Assembly: GCA_021030905.1 (NCBI GenBank)
Contig: JAGFMI010000029.1
Span: 124,001 to 188,000, forward strand
Direction: 5' to 3'
Length of the DNA stretch: 64,000 nt
DNA from: Pyrenula massariospora
Lineage: Eukaryota > Ascomycota > Eurotiomycetes > Pyrenulales > Pyrenulaceae
Part shown: positions 44,364 to 54,459 of the stretch, one piece after another
Layout: each line of letters starts with the position of its first letter
How positions within the stretch are numbered: the first letter of the stretch is position 1
The notes under the pieces: generated by a model
What the model saw: the letters and a program-made list of their open reading frames with translations, nothing else
Told to the model about the DNA's origin: nothing
The model's database searches: none
Program-made: the position numbers and the translations under genes

Positions 44364-45690
44364 CTAACCTTTGGCTGAACGCTTATTCTTTGAGAATTCA
44401 TGGCTCCGATTCTCGATGGATGTTGTAGGACGCTCATGGTCATTCAGGCGCGAAAGAGCCTTAGGAGACTCGAAAACTGGAGGTAGTGATGCCCTGGAGT
44501 GTCTTGGAGACGTCGTGATCTTGCTAAAGTCGAAATCTTCGAATGTCGCCTGAAAAGAGCTCCGGGCATTCGTCACATTTTCGTCCAGAAATTTGTCTGG
44601 ACCTGGGAACGGTAATGGCACGAGATCAGTTGTCGATTCCCCCGCTAGAGGCATCATACCCTCTCGCTTTTTTAAAGCGACGCTCAAGGACGAGCTACTA
44701 ACTCGGTGTCCCGAATTTCGCTTCGTCTGCATGTTGTCTGCAAGGTCATGTATTTTCCCCTTTCCGGCGTCGACGATACTTCTCGTTCGCGGTCTACTAT
44801 TTTTCTCAATAGACGACACCCGCATTGCCGCATTCACGTTTTCTTTAGATGCGTTCAATTTCCCGAAGAAACGGCGTTTTCCTCCTCCTTTGCTACTAAA
44901 GCTACCAGAGAACGTGCTCCTGAGCCTCGCCAACGCCTTTCTGCTGAGCTCAACCTTTTGTGTTGTTTCAGCAGTCCCATATGAGGTACGATGACCGCTC
45001 TCACTCAGATGTCCTACAAAATCCGTAGCCTTATTTTCTTCCGACATGTGAGACTCAGTAGTCGGCAACCCAGACGAGACGGATCCAGAACGAGGTGATG
45101 TCGAGGTGCCACTGAGTTCTCCAAAACGAAGAGGTGTAGCTTCGATACCCTCTTTGGCGGCGACTCGAATATTGGTCGTACTGGTGAGAATCGGGCTTGA
45201 AATTAGACTCCGAGAAACGGACGTGGAGCTGCGATTCTGCGGAAGGGAAGACAGTGGTTTATCACCGCTTTTCGAAGACGCGAGACTGCGAATTGACAGC
45301 CACGACAGTGGTCTTCCTTTTCTCGATTGTGAGGGTTCGAAGTTCTTTACTGCCGTTGCAACTGACTTATTTTCCGTTGTCAACGTTTGTGTGGAGGTAG
45401 TGCGAGGTCGGGAGCGCCAATTACTGGTGTTCGAATCGACATCTTGCAATGGTGGAAGGGCTGTGATGATTGCATTTTCTTCGAGTAACGGATCGGAAAG
45501 CCCGTCATAGCTGCTGCATCGTCGAGAAGTTCTATTGCCTTCTTGTGCGGTTTCGTCCCGACTGTCCTTAGATATGTCTTCCTTTAAGTGAGCACTTACG
45601 GCTTAAAAACAAATCATGTGAAGAGAGACATACTTGCAGAGTTAAGTGAAGAGAGCAGTGAACCTGCGGCGCGGCTTTTTTTCCGGCCAT
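44364..45690 (-). CDS. Ser/Arg-rich protein of unknown function
   Basis: Two exons, 45690-45634 and 45581-44364, give 424 aa; the 52-nt intron (GTATGT...TTAAAG) joins MAGKKAAPQVHCSLHLTLQ to EDISKDSRDETAQEG in phase 0. I recognise no domain. Most of the protein is Ser/Thr-rich and basic, with likely phosphorylation clusters (RSSTSVSRSLISSPILTSTT) and a basic patch SSKGGGKRRFFGKLNASKEN. A short conserved-looking motif KGRPLSWLSIRSLAS lies near residue 112. The last codons AAAG|GTTAGT could also be a splice donor, so the C terminus may be longer than shown. A disordered regulatory protein is likely; the process is unknown. Confidence 0.6.
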
Positions 45691-46558
45691 GTGTGGTCGC
45701 TGCTCCCTTTGCCGACATTGCAGAGGAACGCTGATGTCGCTAGCGAGCCGAATTGTGTCGACGCAGGCCCTCTTCTCGCAACACTTCAAGAACAAAAGGC
45801 CTGAGCGGCTCCAGTTGTCTCCGAAGAGCGTCCAGGTGCACAAGCGGTTGCAAACAAACATGAGGTGAAGTGTTGCAGCCTCTAGGAGAGAAGGTGCCTC
45901 ACACTCCACCACGGAAGGAACAACGCAATAACAGACAAAGACAACGCGATCTGAATCATGGAAACAAGCAACGCATAGTGATATCCGCAATAATGATTAT
46001 GAGATAGGACCGTGAATTCAGGCCATGACACACAAGAAAGCAACAGGCAAATTGGTGCAGCACATGGCAGGCCGAAGGGGACAAGATCGTTTACGATGTA
46101 CACTTTTTCTCTAAATACTTCTCGTTCGTGCATGTTTGTTCTACGCATGATGACTTTTCCGTGTGGAGGAATTGGCGTTGTATTGGAGTGACAGCCCCCA
46201 GCATCTTCTCTACGGACATGCCTATCATAATCGCACTGAGTACAGTCAAGGGTTTCCGGGAAAAAGAATGTCAACACATACTTCATCTTCCAATATAAGG
46301 GCTCAGTTCACGCTTTATCGCTGCTCAGTATTTATGTGCCGCAGTGCCAAATGTCGCTGAAAAGGCAAAAGATGTAAACATGCATCCCAAATTCGCCGAC
46401 CGCAAAGTGGGGTATTTAGAGAATGTCGATTACGGACCACAGCGGATAGAATCAGCAAGAACCTGGCACATCCACTGCACCGCTAACTTTCATATCCCCT
46501 TTTCAAGTATCTAGCCGCATCTTCAAAACGATTGAAAAGAGACATCCGCCTATATCCG
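45691..46558. other. Divergent intergenic region
   Basis: An 868-bp head-to-head spacer between the Ser-rich gene and the dehydrogenase. No motif or ORF of note. Confidence 0.5.
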
Positions 46559-47741
46559 ATGCCTTATTCACTAAAGAACCGGAATGTGTTGATTACCGGG
46601 GGGTCAAGGTATTATCTACTCTCGGCGGGCAATCGCCCTACGTTTTACAATATTTCAAGGGAATTCGATGCCAATGACATGGGCGCTGACTGTTGCAGAG
46701 GCGTCGGAGCGTTGATTGCCGAAAAATTCGCTGCAGAAGGTAGCAATGTATTGATAACGTATGTCGCCAATGAGGCCCGAGCAAAAGAAACGGTCGAAAA
46801 GATTCGGGATAAATATGGTGTGAAGGCGGTCTCCATCCAAGCGGTTTGGTTCCAGCTCGCCAGTTCCGATGAGAGATACTAAAAGGAGCACGAAGGATGC
46901 AGGTGTCTCGTCCGACAATATAAAGGCAATCCAGATGACAATAAGCGAGCTCGGTGGCCTAGACATCATCGTAGCAAATGCTGGATGGACCAAGTTCTCC
47001 GATTTTGCGGACCTGTCAGCCTTGAGTGGTGTGGAATGGGACAAAGTAATCCATCAATCTTTTCACCCTTGGACACTAGCTCACTTGTGAAGTGTTGGTC
47101 CACGAACGTGAAAGCTAATCTCGAGTTGCTGCGAGAAGCGTTGCCAACATTCAAGGCGAACCCAGAAGGGGGAGTGTTGCTCATGACTTCCTCTGTTGCG
47201 GTAAGAACAATCTCTGTGCTTGTGAAGCACGCTAAAACCTTCAGGGTGTGACGTCAGGCGGAAGTAGCATGGCATATTCTGTGACCAAAGCTGCCGGTGA
47301 GCTGACAACTTTTGACCAATTGCTTCATTAACAGCATCAGGTCTGCACCTCATGAAATGTCTCGCATCAACGCAAGGGCCCAAAGTGCGGGTCAACGCTG
47401 TTCTGCCGGGATTGTTGTTGACGGAATGGGTGTGTTCTGCCTTGGAGATTCTCAATCGCACTGACAATCCGTAGGGTCTGAAATACGGGCCTGACAGAGT
47501 GAATTGGGTAAAGGAGAACTCAGCTTTGAAAAAAGAGGTTAGTCTTCCATATACTTCTAGAGATAGACGACTTGCCTTACCCAAAACTAGACGGATCTGG
47601 ACGACTGCGCAGATGCGTTCATCATGGCTGCCAAAAACTCTTCCATGACTGGCCAGCAGATCCAAATAGGTCAGCATCTCAAAGTCGCCATAGGTCGGAA
47701 GCATGCTAACAAGTGTAGATGCCGGTCTTGCCATACGCTAA
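46559..47741 (+). CDS. Short-chain dehydrogenase/reductase (SDR)
   Basis: Nine exons are read: 46559-46608, 46699-46843, 46896-47045, 47093-47200, 47245-47296, 47341-47429, 47475-47537, 47591-47669 and 47719-47741, giving 252 aa, the usual length of a classical SDR. The start is the ATG of MPYSLKNRN. Splicing restores the cofactor loop VLITGGSRGVGALIAEKF, VSIQADAGVSSDNIKAI, GGLDIIVANAGWTKFSDF, the catalytic Ser region LMTSSVAGVTSGGSSMAYSV with Tyr and Lys in the YxxxK spacing (YSVTK), the VNAVLPGLLLTEW segment and the C-terminal MTGQQIQIDAGLAIR. It should be an NAD(P)-dependent cytosolic oxidoreductase; the substrate cannot be told. Intron 2 uses an AAG acceptor. Without splicing the gene looks broken, but it is intact. 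Confidence 0.9.
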
Positions 47742-47849
47742 GCCTGCAGACCGCTCTTGAAGATAAGAAGAGAATGGTCGCAAGAGCCAGTAATGTTGAG
47801 CCCCAGTAGTATTGAGATGAAAAGAGTCATCTCTCCTCGAGGTTTGGAA

Positions 47850-49176
47850 CTAGTGCAGCGGATCGATAAATTTCCAGATAGTCCATGTCATTCGCCCTTT
47901 CTGCCCAGTAATGTTTGTCTTCTCCGTAAGCCCCAGCCTGATAGATGGGCCTAATGGATTCTGCGAACGTTCATTTTCTGGCCTCATCTCGTTGATATGA
48001 AGGACCTTTCCATCACAAGTGTTCACGACCACTGCCTTCCTATACCTAAGCATTTTGTCCATGCTTGTGTGAGCTGCAAAATAAGGACAGCCAGGAGGTA
48101 CCTCCGGACATGGGTTGACCCAGTGTTCATCAGCTACAGTCATCGCTTGTGTAAATTTGAGCCTGACGGAGACATGCTTGCCATCCGAGTTCGCCGTGGC
48201 GTAGTTCCATACACTTCCCGTAATACGCTGTCTTAGGCGAATGTCGTCGGCAGTCCACATCGACCAGGCGATATGGCTATGTTCATCTTTGATCTTTGGT
48301 GCGAGTCTAAGTTTCGTCTCTTCACTTTGCGACTGTGACCTACCTACATCGACTAGAGGAGGAACGTAAACTCGATCGCGTATACCTTCAACGAGCATCT
48401 TCGAAGATTCTTGCTGAACCTTCTGGAATAACGCTACATATTGCGGATCCGGCCAATGTATCTCCTGTGATTCTGAGGCTGATGGTTGAGGCACCTCATA
48501 TCCTGGATAAGGTGTTTGTCTCAAGATCGTTCCATGATCGATCTTGCTTGGATGTAAGGTTTGAAGTGTGACTCCAGTATACTTGTCGTCGTAAAGAAGA
48601 GTCCAGTGGATTGGTGCTGCACCGCGTAAACTTGATTGAATTAGCTACAGAGTTAGTTGTAGAAAGGGCTTTTATGGCGTACTCTGGAAGCATTGAAGGG
48701 TGCAAATTAAGACCTCCGAATCTCGCGCTTTTTAATATTCTCGGAGGGACGAACAGCCCAAATGAGACAACTACGATGAGATTGATACCATCAGGTAGCT
48801 CCCAGCCTGTGAAAGTATCCAGCTCGTGTAGGCGCAAACCCAATTTTCGAGCGAGGTCTGCAAAAGGCCTCTGCGAGAGATTTTTCAACCCTCTTCCCGT
48901 GCGTTTGGCTGGTCTGCACGCTACATCGATGGACTTGATGTCTGATGACTCTCGACAGCTCTCTTTATACAAAGCTTCGAGACAGGACGCGCTTCCATCA
49001 TCAGATCCACAGAATAAGATGCGTAGTGGCTCAGATAATTCTTTTAATGACCGATTGGGGTGAGAGAATGGCCGTGTCCAACGTAGTGGATAACTGACAG
49101 AAGGAGATTTTGCAAGAGACAGCCACGATAAACCTTGAGAGTGCCATCGAAGTGAATGAGCGGCTAGCAAGAACAT
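47850..49176 (-). CDS. FMT1: Mitochondrial methionyl-tRNA formyltransferase
   Basis: Two exons, 49176-48683 and 48630-47850, give 424 aa; the 52-nt intron has the branch CAACTAAC. The enzyme transfers a formyl group from 10-formyl-THF to Met-tRNA for mitochondrial initiation. The first about 45 residues are Arg/Ser-rich, a likely targeting peptide. LRILFCGSDDGSASCLEAL opens the hydrolase-type domain; the catalytic loop reads GGLNLHPSMLPDLRGAAPIH, with the Asn-x-His pair and the RGAAP motif, and DDKYTGVTLQTLHPSKIDHG follows. The C-terminal domain includes APKIKDEHSHIAWSMWTADD. The stop at 47850 is about 110 bp from the SDR stop, so the two genes converge closely. It is divergent from uL24m. 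Confidence 0.94.
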
Positions 49177-49650
49177 TCGGTACTAAATTGTGAGTATGCC
49201 GAACTAGTTGCGTTTTTAAACTTATCGAGAGGAAACCAAAGGAGAAAATACAGGTTTTGCTTTGCTGCAAAATGACAAAAGGAATGATTTAAATGGCTTC
49301 AGAGTACATCGAAAGATAGAACAGCGCTAGATTTGCTTCTCGTAAAAATATAGCATTGGATCTGGTTAAATGATTCTTCGTAGTGTTATGATAGTAAGCT
49401 CTCTGCAATAGGCGGGTTTTGTCAATGGTGCTAAGATTTTTCCAACGGCGAACCATCATACAAGCCACTAACGTCTATACCTCACCCTAACACATTGCAA
49501 TTTAGCTCTTCAATACCCGCTTGACCTCACCCTAACTTCTCCATAACCTCGTATATAGTACAATGATACCCTGGTGACCAGACCCCACGCCAACTCACCG
49601 CCCAGACCTCCCCATTCCCTCATCCCTCCCAACCAGAAAAAGCATCAAAA
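49177..49650. promoter_or_regulatory. Shared divergent promoter, FMT1 / uL24m
   Basis: These 474 bp separate two genes for mitochondrial translation. Two exact copies of ACCTCACCCTAAC lie at 49479-49491 and 49524-49536, both about 115-170 bp upstream of the uL24m start codon. Confidence 0.6.
49479..49536 (+). promoter_or_regulatory. Paired ACCTCACCCTAAC boxes
   Basis: Two identical 13-mers start 45 bp apart. Each holds an ACCCTAA core, which is the telomere-type motif bound by Tbf1-class factors and used at ribosomal-protein promoters in several ascomycetes. Its function here is inferred from position only. Confidence 0.5.
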
Positions 49651-50826
49651 ATGCAAAAAGTCCTCCGCCGCCAGATCCTCTCCCGCAACGCCCGCCTCAA
49701 GCGCCAACGCGCCGCCAACCTCCTCGAGCACCGACATTCCCGCAGGAACGAGCACCGCCAGAACCTGTTCAATGCCCAGGCGGCCGCAGAAGAAGTGCGT
49801 GCAGAGCGCCGCGCCCGCCGCGAGGACTGGGTCATGGGGCCCTTGGCGCCGAATCGGGACTATGGGCTGGGAGGGGGCTTGTACGGGACGATGGAGGGGA
49901 GCCGGTTGACGTTGGGGAAGGTTTCTGGGAGGTCGAAGGCGCGATTTGTGAATTTTGCGGTAGGGGATCGGGTGGTGGTAGTGCAGGGGAGGGAGAAGGG
50001 GAAGATCGGGTCTGTGAGGGAGGTGAATGGAGAGACGGGATTTATTAGGGTAGACGGGGTGAATATGGTATGCGCCTTCCCATTCTGTGACCTTCTACTC
50101 TCTTCTATACCTACCCCCTTTCTCTAAGCTATGTTCCGTGGGTAAACCAACTAATTGATTCTTGTTTAGGTCGACTTCCAACTTCCTTCCTGGCTCGTCG
50201 AGTCCCGAGGCAGCGGACAGATCCAAACCCAACCTGCTCCTCTCCCCATCTCGCACGTCCGCCTCGTAGTGCCCATATCCGACGGCGCCGACCCATCCAA
50301 ACCGGCCCGCGAAGTCATCGTCAAGCACATGCACGGCGGAAAACCGTATGAACACCGGCCGCACGGCTCCCCGCTACCTAAACATACCCGCTATCTCAGT
50401 GGACAGAATCTCCCGATCCCGTGGCCAGAGACGAAGAATGAAGAGTTCCAGTTTGAGGATGGTGACACACCAAGTATGCGAGTGGAAGAGGCGCAGGGCG
50501 GGAACTTTGTGCCGGACCTGGGCACGCTACCGATGCCGAGAGAAGTCGTTGATGAGGTAATCAATAAGTACTCATCGACGAGGAAGAGGCACGATGCGGA
50601 GTGGGTGAGGGGGAAGGTGGAGGAGGATGTGAAAAGGAGCTGGGAGAGGAGGAGGAGGGCTTTGACCCCACAAGTAGAGTATTGGGAAAAGAAGGAAGTG
50701 GAGAGGCGGGAGGAGGCAGCGGGAAGGAGGATTACAGAGGATACGGCGGAGTTGATTCAGCAGGCACAGGGGCTGAGGTTGGGGGATGATGCTGGGAAGA
50801 GGATGGAGGTGAAGGCTGAGGCTTGA
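49651..50826 (+). CDS. MRPL40: Mitochondrial large-subunit ribosomal protein uL24m
   Basis: Two exons, 49651-50067 and 50170-50826, give 357 aa; the 102-nt intron has GTATGC and TTTAG ends. The N terminus MQKVLRRQILSRNARLKRQR is basic and suits mitochondrial import and rRNA binding. The KOW motif of L24 proteins is visible at about residues 100-140: FAVGDRVVVVQGREKGKIGS, VREVNGETGFIRVDGVNM. Exon 2 gives VDFQLPSWLVES and SHVRLVVPISDG, then a fungal extension with HTRYLSGQNLPIPWP and a charged helical C terminus. Yeast Mrpl40 is the counterpart. The 3' end is purine-rich on the coding strand. Confidence 0.93.
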
Positions 50827-51300
50827 AAAGCTATGATCAGAACAAGCGTTTACACGTAGGCACATTACTGCATAGCATTACCAGGCGCTTTTGCGAAATT
50901 TTCCTAGAAAATACAATTCGCCGCACTTCAAGGAACCTGACCATTCCAAACATGTTAACTTGGGGTAGTAATGGAAAGAAGTTGTACCTGTCTAGGGTAT
51001 CTGATGTGCAATATAAAAGTTCACAACCTAAGCACGCTGGTTGCTATCGTGCATATCTTGCCAGTTTTGGATCGGTCCGCTTCCAGTCCGATACAGTATC
51101 AATGAGCAAATCTTTTTGTAAAAGTATCTCGTAATTGTTGGGTATCCAAACCAAAGGTCTATGCTAAAGAGTACCGCGTGCCACCGCTGAGAATGTGATA
51201 CCTAATATACCGACGTTGCGCTGCCTACCCATCCGCCGGATAAGGTCGAATTGAATCATGTTGGAACTCCAATAATCATATTTCCATCAGGGCCGAGAAT
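50827..51300. other. Convergent intergenic region
   Basis: A 474-bp tail-to-tail spacer. Nothing coding is recognised. Confidence 0.5.
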
Positions 51301-52016
51301 TTACAGTGCAACGACCAATCCAGCAAGGGCGATGGCCGCCGCAACAAATGCCCCGCCTTGCTGCGGAACAACCGATCCAGCACCACTTCCACTGCTTGAG
51401 GAACCTGAACCACTGCTGGTTGCGGAAGCACCACCACTGCTGCCACCGTTCCCACTACCACTTCCTGTCGGAACGGCAGGAGAGTTGAAACCGGTCGCAG
51501 AACCAGAGACGGACATGACGCTTGTTTGGGTGCAAGAGCATGAGCTGTTGTAGACTGCAGTGGTGACGAGGTAGGTGCCGTTGGCGGAGTTGGAGGGCAT
51601 TGAGGAAGCGGAGGTGGAGATAGCTGGGTAAATCGTCAGCAAATGAGACAAGATAGACATCGTATAGGCAAGAATGGTAATGCCAGCTTGCAGAGAAAGC
51701 GTAATGGATTTATTTCCTTTAAAGACTTACAAACTTGGTGTCCGGAATCTTTGCAGGTCTGGGCGTAAGCGTTCATAGCTGCGTTGACATTTTTCCCGCA
51801 GAGACTATTGATCTGATCTTCGACTTTTTGAGAATCTTTACCGCAGATGGAATTCAAATCGGATGGATCGGGTTGTGTGCTGAGATCTTGTTAGCCTCGA
51901 GTTTGGCGTGAGAGACGCGTCTCTTACTTGACTGCAGCGAGAAGACATGCGGGCGGGATGGCGATAACTCTGGCTGAGAGAGTGAACAAGGCGAATAAAA
52001 TTGTTGATTTGAACAT
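51301..52016 (-). CDS. GPI-anchored Cys/Ser-rich cell-surface protein
   Basis: Three exons, 52016-51928, 51879-51731 and 51623-51301, give 186 aa. A signal peptide (MFKSTILFALFTLSARVIA) is followed by a small Cys domain with IPPACLLAAVNTQPDPSD, SICGKDSQKVEDQINSLCGK and AMNAYAQTCKDSGHQV; two more Cys occur in SSCSCTQTSVM. A Gly/Ser-rich spacer leads to a hydrophobic end GAFVAAAIALAGLVVAL, a typical GPI-attachment signal. The spacing recalls CFEM-like fungal wall proteins, but the eight-Cys CFEM pattern is not complete, so I leave the family open. Expected in the cell wall or outer plasma membrane. Introns are 48 and 107 nt. Confidence 0.85.
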
Positions 52017-53839
52017 TTTCGCTGATGTGGTGGTGAATGGCAAGACAGTGGTAAAGATTAGAGGGGACTGATTAAGGGCGATCTCAATAGAGTGCTTGAC
52101 GTTGAAGAATCCCTAGATGGTACAAAAGAGTGTTGCGTCGATAGGATACACTATAAAGAGTGAACGTCAACTGAAGTGACAGGTATGCAGCACGAACAAA
52201 AGGTCGCAAAGGAGGCGGTGGACAGGTTCGAGGTTGGTTGACGGGCTGCGAAGGTGTTGGTGTCCGGGAACGCCCCAAATGCCCCCTTGAACTGGCTCGT
52301 TCGCGCCCGTCCCGGCGACTGGTCCGTTTTAGGTTTAGTCAGGGACATTCTCCCCGTTTTGAAACCGCAGCCTTGGCAACTTGGCCGCGTCCAATGGCAG
52401 CCTCAGCTTTTGTCCCGCGCTTCCAGACCAGCTTTTCTTACGGAAACGGCAATCCGAACCGCCTTCAAAGGTGAAGTATTGGACGACCGCGCATCCGGAT
52501 GCCTAACATCGTTCATCAGATACGCTGATACGGTTGGTGTCGAGATAATGATTGGTCAATTCTCATAGCCTTTGGCCGACAAGCCTTGCCAAGTATCTCT
52601 GCAGCAATTACATCTACCGGTAGGACCCAATGCTGTATACATCATCCAACACCTTGATCCTGTTAGCAATTGGACGACTCTATTGAAACATTTATTGAGC
52701 ATCATCTATTGCCCCATTGCAGTATCAAATGCCCTCGTCATATTACCACAACAGAATTATGGAGCATCCTTATTAGACCCAATATTTCGAAGAGCTTGAC
52801 AGCACCACTCAGCCATGTCAAATCAACTAATACCGCGTACACAGGACGATGAAGGAGCGACACTGTCGATCTACTTTCCGACCCGGCCGCCTTATAAGCC
52901 CGAGAGAATCATCTTATGTCAGCATGGTGGAGTAATAAGAAAGACATTGAGTGTCTGAGAGTGCTGAGAATCATTTAGCATGCTATCCAAACCGTCAATC
53001 AATTCTCATGACTTTCTAGTTGTGAAGGCCGTGTTAGGCATTATGTCGATACAAGAAATGGATCTGAAATGCATTTGAGAAGGAGATGTTGTGACAACAG
53101 TCTGATCACCTTGGAGGCTGGAAAACGCGCAAACCATTAAACTCTTGTTTAGTATTTACAAATACATTGTGAACCCGATCTAGCGATTAATTGCCCTGAG
53201 AACCTAAAATTAGGGAGAAGAAAGTTATTTTAGAAGTCGGACGTCTTGTTCTCTCCCAAGTGGAATCTGGGCTTGGTCACAGGAAGATTGAGCCTAGTCA
53301 ATTGCCCCATTCTGATTTATCTATCTATCACGAGAGCGCAGAAAATAAATCACATTGCGAACGTGGGGAATGCCTTGTGCGGAGCCCTGGGAGGAGCTTT
53401 GAGGCCTTACGAGCAGATCTCTCCATACACCGCGGCCTTCCTCGTCCAGATCTTCAGCTTTGCCTTTAGATACTAAGCGTGACAGGGTGCGCCGCAGCTC
53501 TTTGCCTTTTAAATATGGTTTCGTTGAATCTATCAACCCAATAGATTCATGCCTAACACCATCGAACCTGCATCGTGTGACGAGAGCACGCGCATCTAAT
53601 GGAGTGGTGCCTCACTCTAGGCACCCCTCTCGCCAGGCTACCACGACGCTATCGGTTATACCAGTCACCCAAGTAGAGCTCGGGAAGGGCTCAGCACGTC
53701 TATGTAAGAGAGGCAAAATCCACAATTATCCTCCTGAAATAGTCCTCTAGTTCTCATCCCAAAATTCTTTCACACTTTGCAACACAGCAAACTTCGTCAC
53801 GTTAGTTCGATAACCTGAAGACGCCGTTAAAAATTCAGT
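52017..53839. other. 1.8-kb intergenic region with an ORF remnant
   Basis: No complete gene. On the minus strand, about 53725 to 53321, one frame reads as protein over about 135 codons apart from one internal stop; it includes TWVTGITDSVVVAWREGCLE and YLKGKELRRTLSRLVSKGKA. There is no suitable start codon or known motif. It may be a decayed host gene or an exon of an unrecognised one. Confidence 0.35.
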
Positions 53840-54046
53840 ATGAGCTCGACGGCTGGCGGCGGTAGCGGCGACGGTAACGGCGACTCTTACAAACTTCCTC
53901 GTCCCACGGATGAGGATTTGATGGAAGCAGCCGCCAAAGCGGCCAAGGAATCGAGGGAAAGGGCCGAGCAGGAGAGAAGGGAGCGCGAATACCGTGAAAT
54001 GATGGAAAAAGCTGCGAGAGAATCCAAGGAACGACGCGGCAGATAA
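53840..54046 (+). CDS. Small charged ORF, hypothetical
   Basis: A 68-codon ORF with an ATG. A Gly/Ser-rich start (MSSTAGGGSGDGNGDSYKLP) is followed by a continuous charged helix rich in Ala, Glu and Arg (EDLMEAAAKAAKESRERAEQ; YREMMEKAARESKERRGR). No family is recognised. The regular helical composition argues for real coding, but the short length leaves doubt; it could also be one exon of a larger gene. Confidence 0.45.
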   Translation: MSSTAGGGSGDGNGDSYKLPRPTDEDLMEAAAKAAKESRERAEQERREREYREMMEKAARESKERRGR

Positions 54047-54459
54047 GGGAATGTGCTCTAGCCAGGATTAAGGCATGTTCTTAATCCAGCGAGACCCACA
54101 GCCTCAGTTCAGTTACTGCTAGGATATAATGTCCTTCATTGCCAGCGCGACGTGGAACAGCTTCAAGTCTTCTCAGCCAACTTCACAGACTCGGTCACTA
54201 GCAAATCAAGGACACTGAACTCGAGGGACACATGTCTGACGAGCGAAACCCGAAAGATACAAAAGATGAACGATGTACACATGCCTCTGCACTTCCAATC
54301 TCTGAGGCATAACCAATGAATCAAATAATTAATGACTTACTCAGTTGCTAAGTCTGGCTTTAAGCAAACTCTTCGATGATGTGAGCATTTATTCATAACG
54401 CTGCTGGCTTAGAGTTGTTGTGGTTTGGGAATCTCAGCCGAACCCGCGATCGGAAAATA
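54047..54459. other. Convergent intergenic region
   Basis: A 413-bp spacer between the small ORF and the APH-like gene. Nothing is recognised. Confidence 0.5.

Noticed and set aside
46840-46925. Apparent frameshift in the SDR gene
   Set aside because: A 52-nt intron at 46844-46895 with an AAG acceptor restores the frame and the conserved QADAGV segment.
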